Shown here in pieces: positions 25,212 through 34,600 of a stretch of DNA of 64,000 nt (positions are counted from its first letter, which is position 1; each line of letters opens with the position of its first letter). The stretch is from contig CAMIAK010000009.1 in assembly GCA_946222885.1 (NCBI GenBank), positions 1-64,000 on the forward strand, given 5' to 3'. Source of the DNA: an uncultured Nesterenkonia sp. (lineage in GTDB: Bacteria > Actinomycetota > Actinomycetes > Actinomycetales > Micrococcaceae). The translations under genes and the position numbers were made by a program. A model generated the notes under the pieces. That model was not told where the DNA came from. It saw only the letters and a program-made list of their open reading frames with translations, and ran no database searches.

Positions 25212-26651
25212 ATGGGCACTCATACTGCTGTAGTCACCGGTTCCACCGCCGGGCTCGGCGCAGCCTTCGCGCGCCAGCTCGCCGGCCAAGGCTATGACCT
25301 CATCCTGGTCGCACGCGATGCCGACCGGCTGCACACACAGGCGGAGGCCCTGAGCACGCGGTACGGCATCGAGACCTCCGTGCTGGTGGCCGACCTGGTG
25401 ACCGACGACGGCGTGGGCGCCGTCCAGGAGCGCCTCTCCGACATGCGCAACCCGGTGCACCTGCTGGTGAACAATGCAGGCCACGGCCTGGCCAGCGAGT
25501 TCCTGGAGTCCGACCTGGACGATGAGCGGGATCTGCTGCGGCTGCACGTCCAGACCCCCATGGAGCTCACCCATACCGCGGCCCGTGCCATGGTCCGGCG
25601 GCGGGCAGGACGCATCATCAACGTGTCCTCGGTGGCAGGGTTCACCCCCACCGGCACCTACTCGGCGGCGAAGGCCTGGGTCATCAACTTCTCCAAGGCT
25701 CTGCACCAGCAGCTGGCCGCCGACGGCGTCACCGTGACTGCGCTGTGCCCCGGTCTGGTGCGCACCGAGTTCCACCAGCGCTCCGGCATCAGCGTCAAGG
25801 GAGCCGCCAAGCGCATGTGGCTGGAGGCCGACGACGTCGTCCGGCAGGGCCTGGCCGCCAACGCGCAGGGCAGCGCGGTCTGCGTGCCCTCGCGCAGCTA
25901 CCAGATGCTCACCACGGCCGCCCGCTTCATGCCCGACTCCGTGGTGCACTGGGCGGTCAGCCGCCGCATGGGCGTGCCCGGCCAGCAGGAGGGACCTGAG
26001 CAGATCGAGGCTCCGGACTTCGCCGGGGACGCCCCCGCACCCGCCGCCGCTGCGGCGCCGCAGCCGGAGGGCGAGGCCGACGGCACCGCCGAGCCCACCA
26101 CTGACGCGATCAAGACTGTGAACGCCTATAAGGCTTCCAAGGTGAAGTTCCCCAAGCCCCCGGCAGAGGACGGGACGGAGCAGGACCAGAAGACCGAAGA
26201 GGTCCCGAAGCCTGCGGCGGAGGCGGCGGCGCCGGCTGGGTCCGAGTCCGCCCCCGGCCCAGAGGGGGCCGCTCCGGAGGAGGACGAGGGCGCTCCCGGC
26301 GTTGAGGCTCCGGGAGAGCGGGACGAGGACGACGACGCCGGCCAGGCCGCATCTGAGGCTGGGGCCGGGACTCCCGCTGAGGCTGATCAGGCGCAGGAAT
26401 CCGGCCGGACGGAAGAGCCTGAGGACGCCTCTGGCGCCGAGGAGACCGAGGCCTCCGAATCTGGTCCGGAAGAGGCCGGGGCGGATGCCGGAACCGAGGT
26501 TCCTGCCGAGCCGGAGCAGGGACAGGAGCCCCAGCAGACGGAGGATTCCTCCACACCGGAGGACGAGTCCGCTGAGGATGAGCCCGAGCTGGCGGCCGCC
26601 TCCGCCCAGCAGCCCGCACAGCCCAAGAAGAATCCCCTGAAGAAGAAGTAG
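25212..26651 (+). CDS. Short-chain dehydrogenase with a ~200-residue acidic low-complexity tail
   Basis: Residues 1-260 form a classical SDR: TGSTAGLGAAFARQLA (cofactor glycines), NNAGHG, the catalytic Ser in INVSSVAGFTPTG and YSAAK, and CPGLVRTEFH. Residues about 265-479 are an Ala/Pro/Glu-rich disordered region with a few Lys-rich stretches (NAYKASKVKFPKPP), ending in PKKNPLKKK. The tail is in the same codon-biased frame without a break, so it is coding. Such a tail could tether the enzyme to other proteins, to nucleic acid or to the membrane; its role is unknown. Substrate is unknown. TACGAT eight bases before the ATG suggests a leaderless start. Confidence 0.87.
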   Translation: MGTHTAVVTGSTAGLGAAFARQLAGQGYDLILVARDADRLHTQAEALSTRYGIETSVLVADLVTDDGVGAVQERLSDMRNPVHLLVNNAGHGLASEFLESDLDDERDLLRLHVQTPMELTHTAARAMVRRRAGRIINVSSVAGFTPTGTYSAAKAWVINFSKALHQQLAADGVTVTALCPGLVRTEFHQRSGISVKGAAKRMWLEADDVVRQGLAANAQGSAVCVPSRSYQMLTTAARFMPDSVVHWAVSRRMGVPGQQEGPEQIEAPDFAGDAPAPAAAAAPQPEGEADGTAEPTTDAIKTVNAYKASKVKFPKPPAEDGTEQDQKTEEVPKPAAEAAAPAGSESAPGPEGAAPEEDEGAPGVEAPGERDEDDDAGQAASEAGAGTPAEADQAQESGRTEEPEDASGAEETEASESGPEEAGADAGTEVPAEPEQGQEPQQTEDSSTPEDESAEDEPELAAASAQQPAQPKKNPLKKK

Positions 26652-26655
26652 GAGG

Positions 26656-26723
26656 ATTCGAGCGGGGTTTCCGCCCTTTCGGCCGCTGAAACGGCCTCAT
26701 AAGGGCGAAAACCCCGCTCGAAT
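26656..26723. repeat. Long palindrome, GGGGTTTC family copy 2
   Basis: Arms of 23 bases (ATTCGAGCGGGGTTTCCGCC with CTT; complement at 26701-26723, one mismatch) surround a loop containing an inner GGCCG/CGGCC hairpin. It lies between convergent SDR and mechanosensitive channel genes, suggesting a bidirectional terminator. It shares the GGGGTTTC..CCCTT core with 1546-1597 and 45195-45265. Confidence 0.9.
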
Positions 26724-26749
26724 CGACGTCGGTGCAGCCTTCAGGGGCC

Positions 26750-28279
26750 TCAGCTCCTCGGCAGCTCCTCGTCCTGGTCGGGAGTGACCTCCATCCCGTC
26801 GTGCTCCTCCTGGCGCTCGCGCCGTTCGCGGTAGGCCTCCTCACCGGGGCCGGAGAACTCACGGTTGCGCTCCACCGCTGAGATCGATCCGGTGAAGAGC
26901 GAGGAGCCCTCGCCCGCCGTCGTCAGCGGAGTCTCCCCGGTGCCGGGGGCCGGCTCCTCCGAGGAGTCGTAGCGCTTCAGGAACTCTTCGCCCTCCGGCA
27001 GGGTCTCCTCCTGCCCAGTTCCCTGGGCGGTGGCCTGGCCGGAGACGTCCTGCTCGAGGACGCCGATCTGCCCGGTCTGCACGGACTCCGGCTGCTTCAC
27101 CAGTGTCTCCTCGTCAGAGATCAGCATGCGCTGGGTGACCACGGAGAAGGGGTATTCGGCGCGCAGGAAGTTCACCAGGTCCTCCCGGACCAGGCACTGC
27201 AGGTCCCACAGCTCGCCGGAGTTGCGCGCCGAGACCACCACGGTGACCTTGGCGGTCCCGCCGAGGGCCTCGGTGACCTGGGCGGAGGCTTCGCGGCCGT
27301 CCCACAGGTCGGTGGTCCCCACCAGCCGCTTGAGCCGGGAGCGCAGGGCGTCCACGGGCACGCGCCAGTCGACCTCCAGCTCCACGGTGCCCATCATCTC
27401 GGTGCCCACGCGGGTCCAGTTCTCGAAGGGCGTGCCCACGAAGTAGCCGGAGGGGTAGATGAAGCGCCGGCCGGTCCAGGACTTCAGGACCACCACCGAG
27501 AGCGTGATGTCCTCCACTGTGGCGAAGTTGTCCTCCACCACGACCACGTCGCCCACCCGGATGGAGTCGGTGAAGGCCAGCTGTATGCCTGCGAAGAGGT
27601 TCGTCAGCGTGGACTGCATGGCCATGCCGGCCACCACGGAGACCACGCCGGCGGAGGCGAGCATGCCGACGCCGAGCGCACGGACCTGTTCGATGCTCAG
27701 CAGCACTGCGGCCACCGCCAGGGTGATGATCACCGCCGCCAGGATGCGGCGGATCAGCGAGACCTGGGTCTGGAGGCGGCGTCCGCGCCGGTCCTCGATG
27801 TCCACCTCGGCGCCCTCCCCGATGTACTTGGAGAGGATGAAGGCCTCCACCACGCCCACCAGGCGCAGGGCCCACCAGGCCAGCCCCACCACGATCACCA
27901 CGATCAGCGCGAAGGAGACCGGCGCGAACCAGGTCTCCTGGCGCGCCACGAAGCCGACGGCCAGCCGGGTGCCGATCGCGGTCACGGCGAACAGCAGCGG
28001 GAGCCGGGTCCGGTTGATCGCCCGGCGGATGTCCGGGGACTTCCGGAAGATCTGCTTCATCACGGTCGAGGTCACCACAATCACCGCCAGCGCGAACAGG
28101 AAGGCGACGCCGACGCCGATCACCACTCCCCACAGCAGACCGGCCTCGGTGACCATGGACTCGAAGCTCTCCGGGACGTAGTCCTCCACCTGGTCGAGCT
28201 GCTCGGTGGGGTCCGTCTCCTCGTCGATGAGGGTCTCTTCGCCCTCAGCGGCAGCCAATGTCGAACTGTTGATTCCCAT
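26750..28279 (-). CDS. MscS-family small-conductance mechanosensitive channel
   Basis: Membrane channel releasing solutes on hypo-osmotic shock. In 509 aa, four or five helices (about 45-215) lead to the pore-lining TM3-like helix ALGVGMLASAGVVSVVAGMA. The MscS beta domain follows with LAFTDSIRVGDVVVVEDNFATVEDI, YPSGYFVGTPFENWTR and the C-terminal vestibule. After about residue 400 there is a 110-residue acidic disordered tail. The ATG at 28279 is chosen; a TTG two codons earlier is possible, and no strong ribosome-binding site is present. It fits the osmotic/salt theme of the mrp operon elsewhere in the window. Confidence 0.9.
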   Translation of the reverse strand: MGINSSTLAAAEGEETLIDEETDPTEQLDQVEDYVPESFESMVTEAGLLWGVVIGVGVAFLFALAVIVVTSTVMKQIFRKSPDIRRAINRTRLPLLFAVTAIGTRLAVGFVARQETWFAPVSFALIVVIVVGLAWWALRLVGVVEAFILSKYIGEGAEVDIEDRRGRRLQTQVSLIRRILAAVIITLAVAAVLLSIEQVRALGVGMLASAGVVSVVAGMAMQSTLTNLFAGIQLAFTDSIRVGDVVVVEDNFATVEDITLSVVVLKSWTGRRFIYPSGYFVGTPFENWTRVGTEMMGTVELEVDWRVPVDALRSRLKRLVGTTDLWDGREASAQVTEALGGTAKVTVVVSARNSGELWDLQCLVREDLVNFLRAEYPFSVVTQRMLISDEETLVKQPESVQTGQIGVLEQDVSGQATAQGTGQEETLPEGEEFLKRYDSSEEPAPGTGETPLTTAGEGSSLFTGSISAVERNREFSGPGEEAYRERRERQEEHDGMEVTPDQDEELPRS

Positions 28280-28360
28280 GGGCAAGATGATCCCACGCAG
28301 GAATTAGGATGGGCTACACGGCGGCTCCATACCCGCCGCACCCGTCTTCTAGGAGGATCA

Positions 28361-29668
28361 TTGCTCACCCTCAGGGATCTCCGCGGCAGCTCCGCGGACG
28401 TCGCGTCCGTGCTCCCGCGGGCCTCTCAGGACGTCTCGGCGACCGTGGACGCCGTGATGCCGATCCTCGAGCAGGTCCGCACCGGCGGCGCCGGGGCTGT
28501 GCTGGATCTCTCCGAGCGGTTCGACGGCGTGCGCCCGCCGTCGCTGCGGGTGCCCCGGGAGAGGCTGGACGAGGCACTCGACGGGCTGGACCTGGAGGTC
28601 CGTGAGGCTCTGGAGACACTGACCCTGCGCGCCCGTGAGGTCCACTCCGCCCAGCTGCCCGCCGCCTCGGTGGTCTCCCCGGGCCCGGACGCGCAGATCA
28701 CCAACCGCTGGGTCCCGATCCGCCGGGTGGGCCTCTACGTACCCGGCGGGCAGGCGGTCTACCCGTCCTCGGTGGTGATGAACGTGGTGCCTGCCCAGGT
28801 GGCCGGCGTCGAGTCGCTGACCATCACCTCTCCCCCGCAGGCGGAGTTCGGGGGACTCCCCCACCCAGTGGTGCTGGCAGCGGCCGCACTGCTGGGCGTG
28901 GACGAGGTCTACGCCGCCGGCGGAGCACAGGCTGTGGCGATGCTCGCCTACGGCGCCGCCGATGAGGACAGCGCGTGGGTCTGTCCGCCGGTCTCGCTGA
29001 TCACCGGGCCGGGAAACATCTATGTGGCCACTGCGAAGCGCGCGGTCCAGGGCGTAGTCGGCATCGATGCCGAGGCCGGTCCCACCGAGATCATGGTGCT
29101 CGCCGATGACACCGCCGACGCCGGCCTGGTCGCCGCGGACCTGATCTCACAGGCCGAGCACGACGAACTGGCAGCCTCCGTGCTGGTCACCGATTCGATG
29201 TCCCTGGCCGAGGCCGTCCTGGCCCAGGTGGAGGCCCAGGCGGCGGAGACACCGCACGCCGCGCGGGTGAGGGCCTCGCTGACCGGCGAACAATCCGCGG
29301 TTCTCGTGGTGGACTCGCTGGACGTGGCGGTAGAGGTCGCCAATGCCTACGGGGCCGAGCATCTGGAGCTGATGACCGGTGACGACGCCGGGCTGGTGGA
29401 CCGCATCCACAACGCCGGAGCGGTCTTCGTGGGCTCCTACACCCCGGTCTCGCTGGGCGACTACTGCGCCGGCTCCAACCACGTGCTGCCCACCGGCGGC
29501 GCCTCGGCCTACTCCTCCGGGCTCAACGTCACCAGCTTCCTGCGCTCCCAGCAGGTGATCCGCTATGGGCGCGAAGGACTCGGCCAGGTGGCCGGGCACG
29601 TGGGTGCGCTGGCCGCGGCGGAGGGGCTGCCCGCCCACGGCGCCGCGGTGGAGGCCCGCTTCCGCTGA
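28361..29668 (+). CDS. hisD: Histidinol dehydrogenase
   Basis: Catalyses the last two steps of histidine synthesis, from L-histidinol to L-histidine with two NAD+. The 435-aa protein has VPIRRVGLYVPGGQAVYPSS, YAAGGAQAVAMLAYGA, TGPGNIYVATAKRAVQG, the zinc/catalytic signature SQAEHDELAASVLVTDS, and NAYGAEHLELMTGDDAG. It starts at TTG behind AGGAGG. Unlike many actinobacterial his operons, no hisC or hisB follows; a DUF262 gene lies 29 bases downstream and may be co-transcribed or use its own leaderless promoter. Confidence 0.97.
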   Translation: MLTLRDLRGSSADVASVLPRASQDVSATVDAVMPILEQVRTGGAGAVLDLSERFDGVRPPSLRVPRERLDEALDGLDLEVREALETLTLRAREVHSAQLPAASVVSPGPDAQITNRWVPIRRVGLYVPGGQAVYPSSVVMNVVPAQVAGVESLTITSPPQAEFGGLPHPVVLAAAALLGVDEVYAAGGAQAVAMLAYGAADEDSAWVCPPVSLITGPGNIYVATAKRAVQGVVGIDAEAGPTEIMVLADDTADAGLVAADLISQAEHDELAASVLVTDSMSLAEAVLAQVEAQAAETPHAARVRASLTGEQSAVLVVDSLDVAVEVANAYGAEHLELMTGDDAGLVDRIHNAGAVFVGSYTPVSLGDYCAGSNHVLPTGGASAYSSGLNVTSFLRSQQVIRYGREGLGQVAGHVGALAAAEGLPAHGAAVEARFR

Positions 29669-29697
29669 GCACCGCTGTCCCGGACTAGGGTGGAGTC

Positions 29698-31560
29698 ATG
29701 GGATTCCAGACTCCGCAGCACAACATCACCAAATACTTGGAATGGACCACCTCCGGAAGCATCCAGCTGCCGGACTTCCAGCGCAGCTACCGGTGGAAGG
29801 ATGAGGGCATCCGGCAGCTGCTGATCACCGTCCTGCGCGGACACCCCATGGGAGTGGTCATGCTGCTGGACACCAAGAATGACGAGGTCCGCTTCAAGCC
29901 CCGCCCCATCACCGGTGTCAGGCTCGGATCCGAGACCTCCCCTGACTATCTGCTCCTGGACGGCCAGCAGCGGCTGACCTCCATGACCCAGGCCCTCACC
30001 GGCGACGGTGTGGTCGAGACCTCCGACGACCGCGGCAAGCTGCTCAGCCGCCGCTACTTCGTCCATATCGAGACAGCACTCCTCGGGGAGGAACGGGTCG
30101 ATGAAGCGGTCATCTCTGTGCCTGCCGACGGAAAGATCAAGACGAACTTTGACCGCGAGGTGGTCCTGGACCTGTCCACACCGGCCCTGCAGCAGGAGCA
30201 CGGCTACTTTCCGCTGAACCTCCTGTTCTCCCCCACCGAATCCACCGACTGGCTGATCGACCTGGGAGACACCGAGCTGTTCAAAAGGTTCAACGCCGAG
30301 GTCATCAGTCCGGCCTCCCAGTACGAGCTGCCGGCGATCCTCCTCGACCGGAACACCAGCAAAGAAGCAGTGGCCACCGTCTTCGAGAAGGTCAACACCG
30401 GAGGGGAGCCCCTCACTGCCTTCGAGCTGCTGACTGCCACGTTCGCCGGGGACCGCGAGTACTACGAGACTCACGGCGAAGACTTCCGCCTCCGCGAGGA
30501 CTGGGCCGGGACCCGCCGGCAGTTCGAGCAGTATGCCGTCCTGCGCCAGATCACCAGCACTCATTTCCTGCAGGCGGTGACCCTGCTGGCCTCCAGGAAG
30601 AAGCATCTGTCCGATGCCGGCTCCCGCCCCACAGCGATCACTGCGAAGACCGAGGACGTCCTGAAGCTGAAGCTCACCGACTACCTCGAATGGGTGGAGC
30701 CGCTGCGTGAGGCCTTCCAGTGGGCGGCCCGGTTCTGCATGGACCGGTACATCTTTGACGCCTCCCTGCTTCCCTATCCGACTCAGCTCATCCCGCTCGC
30801 CTCTGTCCGGGTGGTCCTCGGCACCGATGCAGACCTGCTGGGCCCGAGGAAGCAGATCATCCGCTGGTTCTGGTCCGGGGTGCTGGGGGAGCTCTACGGG
30901 AGCACCACCGAGACCCGGTTCGTCTCCGACATCCGGCAGGTCCCGGCGTGGGCGATGGACCCGGAGAACACCCCTGCTCCCCGGACCGTCCAGGACGCGA
31001 CCTTCACCGAGTCCCGCCTACATTCGCTGCGTTCCCGCGTCTCCGCCGCCTATAAGGGCGTCTCTGCGCTGCTGCTCGCAGAACAGGCCCGTGACTGGAT
31101 GGAGGACAAGAGCTTCGACAAGATCCAGCATGCGGAGCTCCAGGCCGACATCCACCACATCTTCCCCAAAAAGTGGTGTGCAGAGAACGGCGTCGACCGT
31201 GAGCATCAGGAATCGATCGTCAACAAGACCACCATCAGCGCCCGCACCAACCGCAGCATCGGCGGGCAGCCGCCGTCGTCATACCTCGCCAAGATCGAGA
31301 AGACCGCCCAGATCACTCCGGAACATCTGGACCAGCGACTGGCCTCCCACCTGATCGGCGGAGAGCATCTGCGCCGGAACGACTTCGAGACGTTCTTGGA
31401 AGATCGGAGGGAACGCCTCTGCGTGATGATCGGTGAGGCGATGGGCAAGGAGGTCCACCGAGACATCCAGCTCAGCTCGGCGTTGGAGGACTCCTCCAAA
31501 TTCGTCGACGAGGCTCCTGAGGACAGGGCCGCGGCAGAGACGGTCGAGACCTCAGCCTGA
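29698..31560 (+). CDS. GmrSD/DUF262-type nuclease, probable anti-phage defence protein
   Basis: 620-aa protein with an N-terminal DUF262 (ParB-like NTPase) domain: LPDFQRSYRWKDEG, LRGHPMGVVM and LLLDGQQRLTSMTQAL. A middle helical region carries VFEKVNTGGEPLTAFELLTA. A C-terminal HNH/DUF1524-like nuclease motif reads DIHHIFPKKWC, then NKTTISARTNRSIGG. The single-chain DUF262+HNH arrangement is that of GmrSD-like type IV restriction enzymes, which cut modified phage DNA and need a nucleotide. TAGGGT six bases before the ATG suggests a leaderless transcript. It stands alone downstream of hisD; no methylase or other defence gene adjoins it. A 67-bp palindrome follows. Confidence 0.87.
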   Translation: MGFQTPQHNITKYLEWTTSGSIQLPDFQRSYRWKDEGIRQLLITVLRGHPMGVVMLLDTKNDEVRFKPRPITGVRLGSETSPDYLLLDGQQRLTSMTQALTGDGVVETSDDRGKLLSRRYFVHIETALLGEERVDEAVISVPADGKIKTNFDREVVLDLSTPALQQEHGYFPLNLLFSPTESTDWLIDLGDTELFKRFNAEVISPASQYELPAILLDRNTSKEAVATVFEKVNTGGEPLTAFELLTATFAGDREYYETHGEDFRLREDWAGTRRQFEQYAVLRQITSTHFLQAVTLLASRKKHLSDAGSRPTAITAKTEDVLKLKLTDYLEWVEPLREAFQWAARFCMDRYIFDASLLPYPTQLIPLASVRVVLGTDADLLGPRKQIIRWFWSGVLGELYGSTTETRFVSDIRQVPAWAMDPENTPAPRTVQDATFTESRLHSLRSRVSAAYKGVSALLLAEQARDWMEDKSFDKIQHAELQADIHHIFPKKWCAENGVDREHQESIVNKTTISARTNRSIGGQPPSSYLAKIEKTAQITPEHLDQRLASHLIGGEHLRRNDFETFLEDRRERLCVMIGEAMGKEVHRDIQLSSALEDSSKFVDEAPEDRAAAETVETSA

Positions 31561-31597
31561 GCACTGAGATCCGCCGGTCCACCGGCTCCTTCTGCCT

Positions 31598-31664
31598 CAG
31601 ATGTGTCAGAGCTGCGGGAAAGAGGCCCTCAGGGGACCCGATTCCCGCGGCTCTGACACATCTG
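31598..31664. repeat. Long palindrome between convergent genes
   Basis: CAGATGTGTCAGAG (31598 on) pairs with CTCTGACACATCTG (to 31664), with further pairing inward (GCGGGAA/TTCCCGC). It is sequence-unrelated to the two recurring families but has the same size and placement, between the DUF262 gene and the convergent cell-wall gene. Confidence 0.88.
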
Positions 31665-31689
31665 GCGAAGGCCTGATCAGACAGGGTGG

Positions 31690-34600
31690 TCAGGCTACGG
31701 CGACGTAGTCGGTGTTGACCCAGCCGGTGAGGGTCTCGCCGTCCTCGGTGTAGCGCACCTGGATCCAGGAGCCGTCCTCGTCCAGCTTCTCCAGTTCGGC
31801 GCCGCGCGGGATCTGCAGCAGCTTCTCGCTGGAGGAGTCGGCCTCCTCACGCAGCGGGACGCTGTAGCTGGCGTTCCAGATCTCAGCCGAGGACGCCGTC
31901 GAGACGGTGTCCGTCCCGGTGCCGTGCACCTCGAAGTAGGAGTCGCCGTAGCCGCCGGGATCGTTGTTGTTCCCGGTCAGTCCCGTGATGCCCTGGGAGG
32001 GCAGGACCGACTGGGTGCAGTGGGGCCATGCATCCCAACCCTGGCGCTGCCACAGCACGTAGGCCCGGTTGATCTGCTCTTCACGTGAGGCCTCGTGCGG
32101 CTGGCCACTGCCCCCGACCCATTCCCAGGACTGCTGGGAGAACTGCAGACCGCCGTAGTAGCCGTTGCCGGTGTTGATCGACCAGTCTCCGTCGGACTCA
32201 CACTGCGCAAGTCGGTCCCATACTTGGCTATAGGGGCCGTTGGGGCTCTGAGCATGCAGACCGCTCGAAGGACCGCTGGGGTCCTCGTCCACGGTCTCCC
32301 CAGTTTGACCCTCCTCCACAGTCTCAGTCTCAGTCTCAGTCTCAGGAGCAACATACTCGAAGCTCCAGGCCTCCTGGCCGCTGAGCTCATAGCCCTCGGC
32401 GGCGGAGGCAGTGATGGTGATGCCCTCAGCCGGGACCTCGACCTCGCCGCTCTCGGAGTAGGTCACGCCCTCGGTCTCCGGGACGGTCACCGTGTTCCCG
32501 TCCCGGGAAGGAGCAGGCGGCTCGACGGCGACCGGCTCAGGAGCCTGGTGCTCAAAGGTCCAGGTGCTCTGACCGGAGAGCTCGTAGCCCTCTTCCGCAG
32601 AGGCCTCGATGGTCAGGCCGCCTTCGGGAACCTCCACCTGGCCGCTGCCGGTGGAGTAGGTGATGCCCTCGGTCTCCGGGACGGTGACGAGATTGCCCTC
32701 CTGGGCGGGTGCCTCCGCAGAGACCTCGGTCAGCTCCGGTTCCGGCTCGGGCGCAGACTCCGGCTGCTCAGGCTCCTCAGCCGGCTCGGTCTCTTCGACG
32801 GGCGCCGCCTCTTCGGCCGGCTCGGTCTCCTCCTCGACGGCGGGGAGCTCCTCAGTCGCCTCCTCAGCCGGAGCCTCTGCCTCATCCTCGGCAGGCCCCT
32901 CCGGAGCGGGTTCGGGAGAAGGCGCCGGCTCGGCTTCAGGCTCTTCCTCAGGAGCAGGCTCCTCGGAAGCCTCATCCTCCACCTGCTGCTCCGGCGCCGG
33001 CTCGGGTTCGGGCTCTTCCTCCACCTGCTCGGAGTCCTGCGGCTCCTCTGCCGGAGCCTCTTCGGCCGGCTCCTCCTGCACGTCCTCCTCCTGGACCTCC
33101 TCGAGGTCTGAGGTGTCGTGGTCCTCCGGGTTCAGCCACTGGCCGCCGGAGGAGAAGTTCAGGTAGTAGCCGTGCATCCAGCCGGTCTGGCCGTCGATGC
33201 GGACCTGGTACCAGACGCCGCTGCGCTCACCGGTGAGCTGCACCGAGACCTGCGGGGCGATGCCCCGGATGACGCTGTGGCTCATCCCCGGTCCGGTGCG
33301 GAAGTTCTGCCACACCGTCGTCGTCGCAGTCTGGCTGTCCACCGACTCGGAGGAGCCGCTGACCGCGGCCAGGTAGCCCGAATGCGCCCACAGGGTGCGG
33401 CCGTCCAGGGTGAAGCTGAGCCAGTCGCCGTCGCGCCCGGTGACCTCCATCTCGGTGCCGGGGCCCATGACGGTGTAGACGGAGCTGCTCATCCCCGCGC
33501 CGGTGCGGGCGTTGAGCCACACGCCGTCCACACGGTAGGTCCCCTCCGCGGAGCTGACCGAGGAGCCGCCCGAGGACGAGGATCCCGACGACGTCCCCGC
33601 GGACTCGGAGCCGCCGGAGACGCCCTCCAGGTGATAGGAGTGCACCCACAGGGTGCGCTCGCCCGAACGGAAGCTGACCCAGTCGCCGTCGCGGCCGGTG
33701 GCGGTGATCTCGGTGTCCGGGTCGAGCACCCGGATCATCGGATGGTTCAGACCGGGGCCGGAGCGGGCACGCAGCCAGACGTCCACGACCCGGTAGGTGT
33801 CCCCCGAATCCGCGGAGGAAGCAGGCGAGGAGCTGCTGCCGGAGTCCGAGGAGCCGGTTTCCGAGGAGCCGGAATCCGCAGCCCCGGACTCACCGGAGGG
33901 CTCGGCTGCCACGACCTCGCTCAGGTAGGCGCCGTGCGACCAGACTGTCTGGCCGCCGCGCTGGAACTGGACCCATTCGCCGTTCACGGCCGTCACAGTG
34001 ATCTCCTCACCTTCGGGCATGCCCTGCACCACGGGGTGGGAGGTCCCCGGGCCGCTGCGCGCGTTGAGCGGAGTCGTCACGCGGTAGACCGTGGGGCTGA
34101 CCTCCTGTGCCTCCGAGGCTCCGCTCTCCCCGGAGCTGCCGGCGTCGTCGTCATCGTCCTCGTCCACGGCCGGGATCGGCGTGGTCCCGGTGCCTGAGGG
34201 CCGGGTGGGGGTGATGTCGGAGTGGGCGACCCACCCGGACATCCCGCCGGTCTGGACGCGGACCATGCCGTTGGTCATGTCGCCGGGGCTGGAGATGAGC
34301 TCGGCCCCGCGCTCCAGCTGGGCGGTGATCTGTCCGGAGCTGCTGGCGGCGGCGCGCAGCGGGGTGTCGGCGGCGGCGTAGTAGGTGCAGTTGGTCGGGT
34401 TCGTGATGTTCAGGACCTGGGTGGCGCCGGTCTGAAGGTTCACCCCGCGCTGGTCCAGCCAGGTGGCCGGATCGTGGGAGGCCCCGTTGAGCCAGGCACC
34501 CTCCCAGATCTCCAGGTGCAGGTGCGGGGCCGTGGAGGGGCCCGAGTTGCCCACCAGCGCGATGGTCTGCCCGGCGCTGACCGTCTGCCCGGTGCGCACA

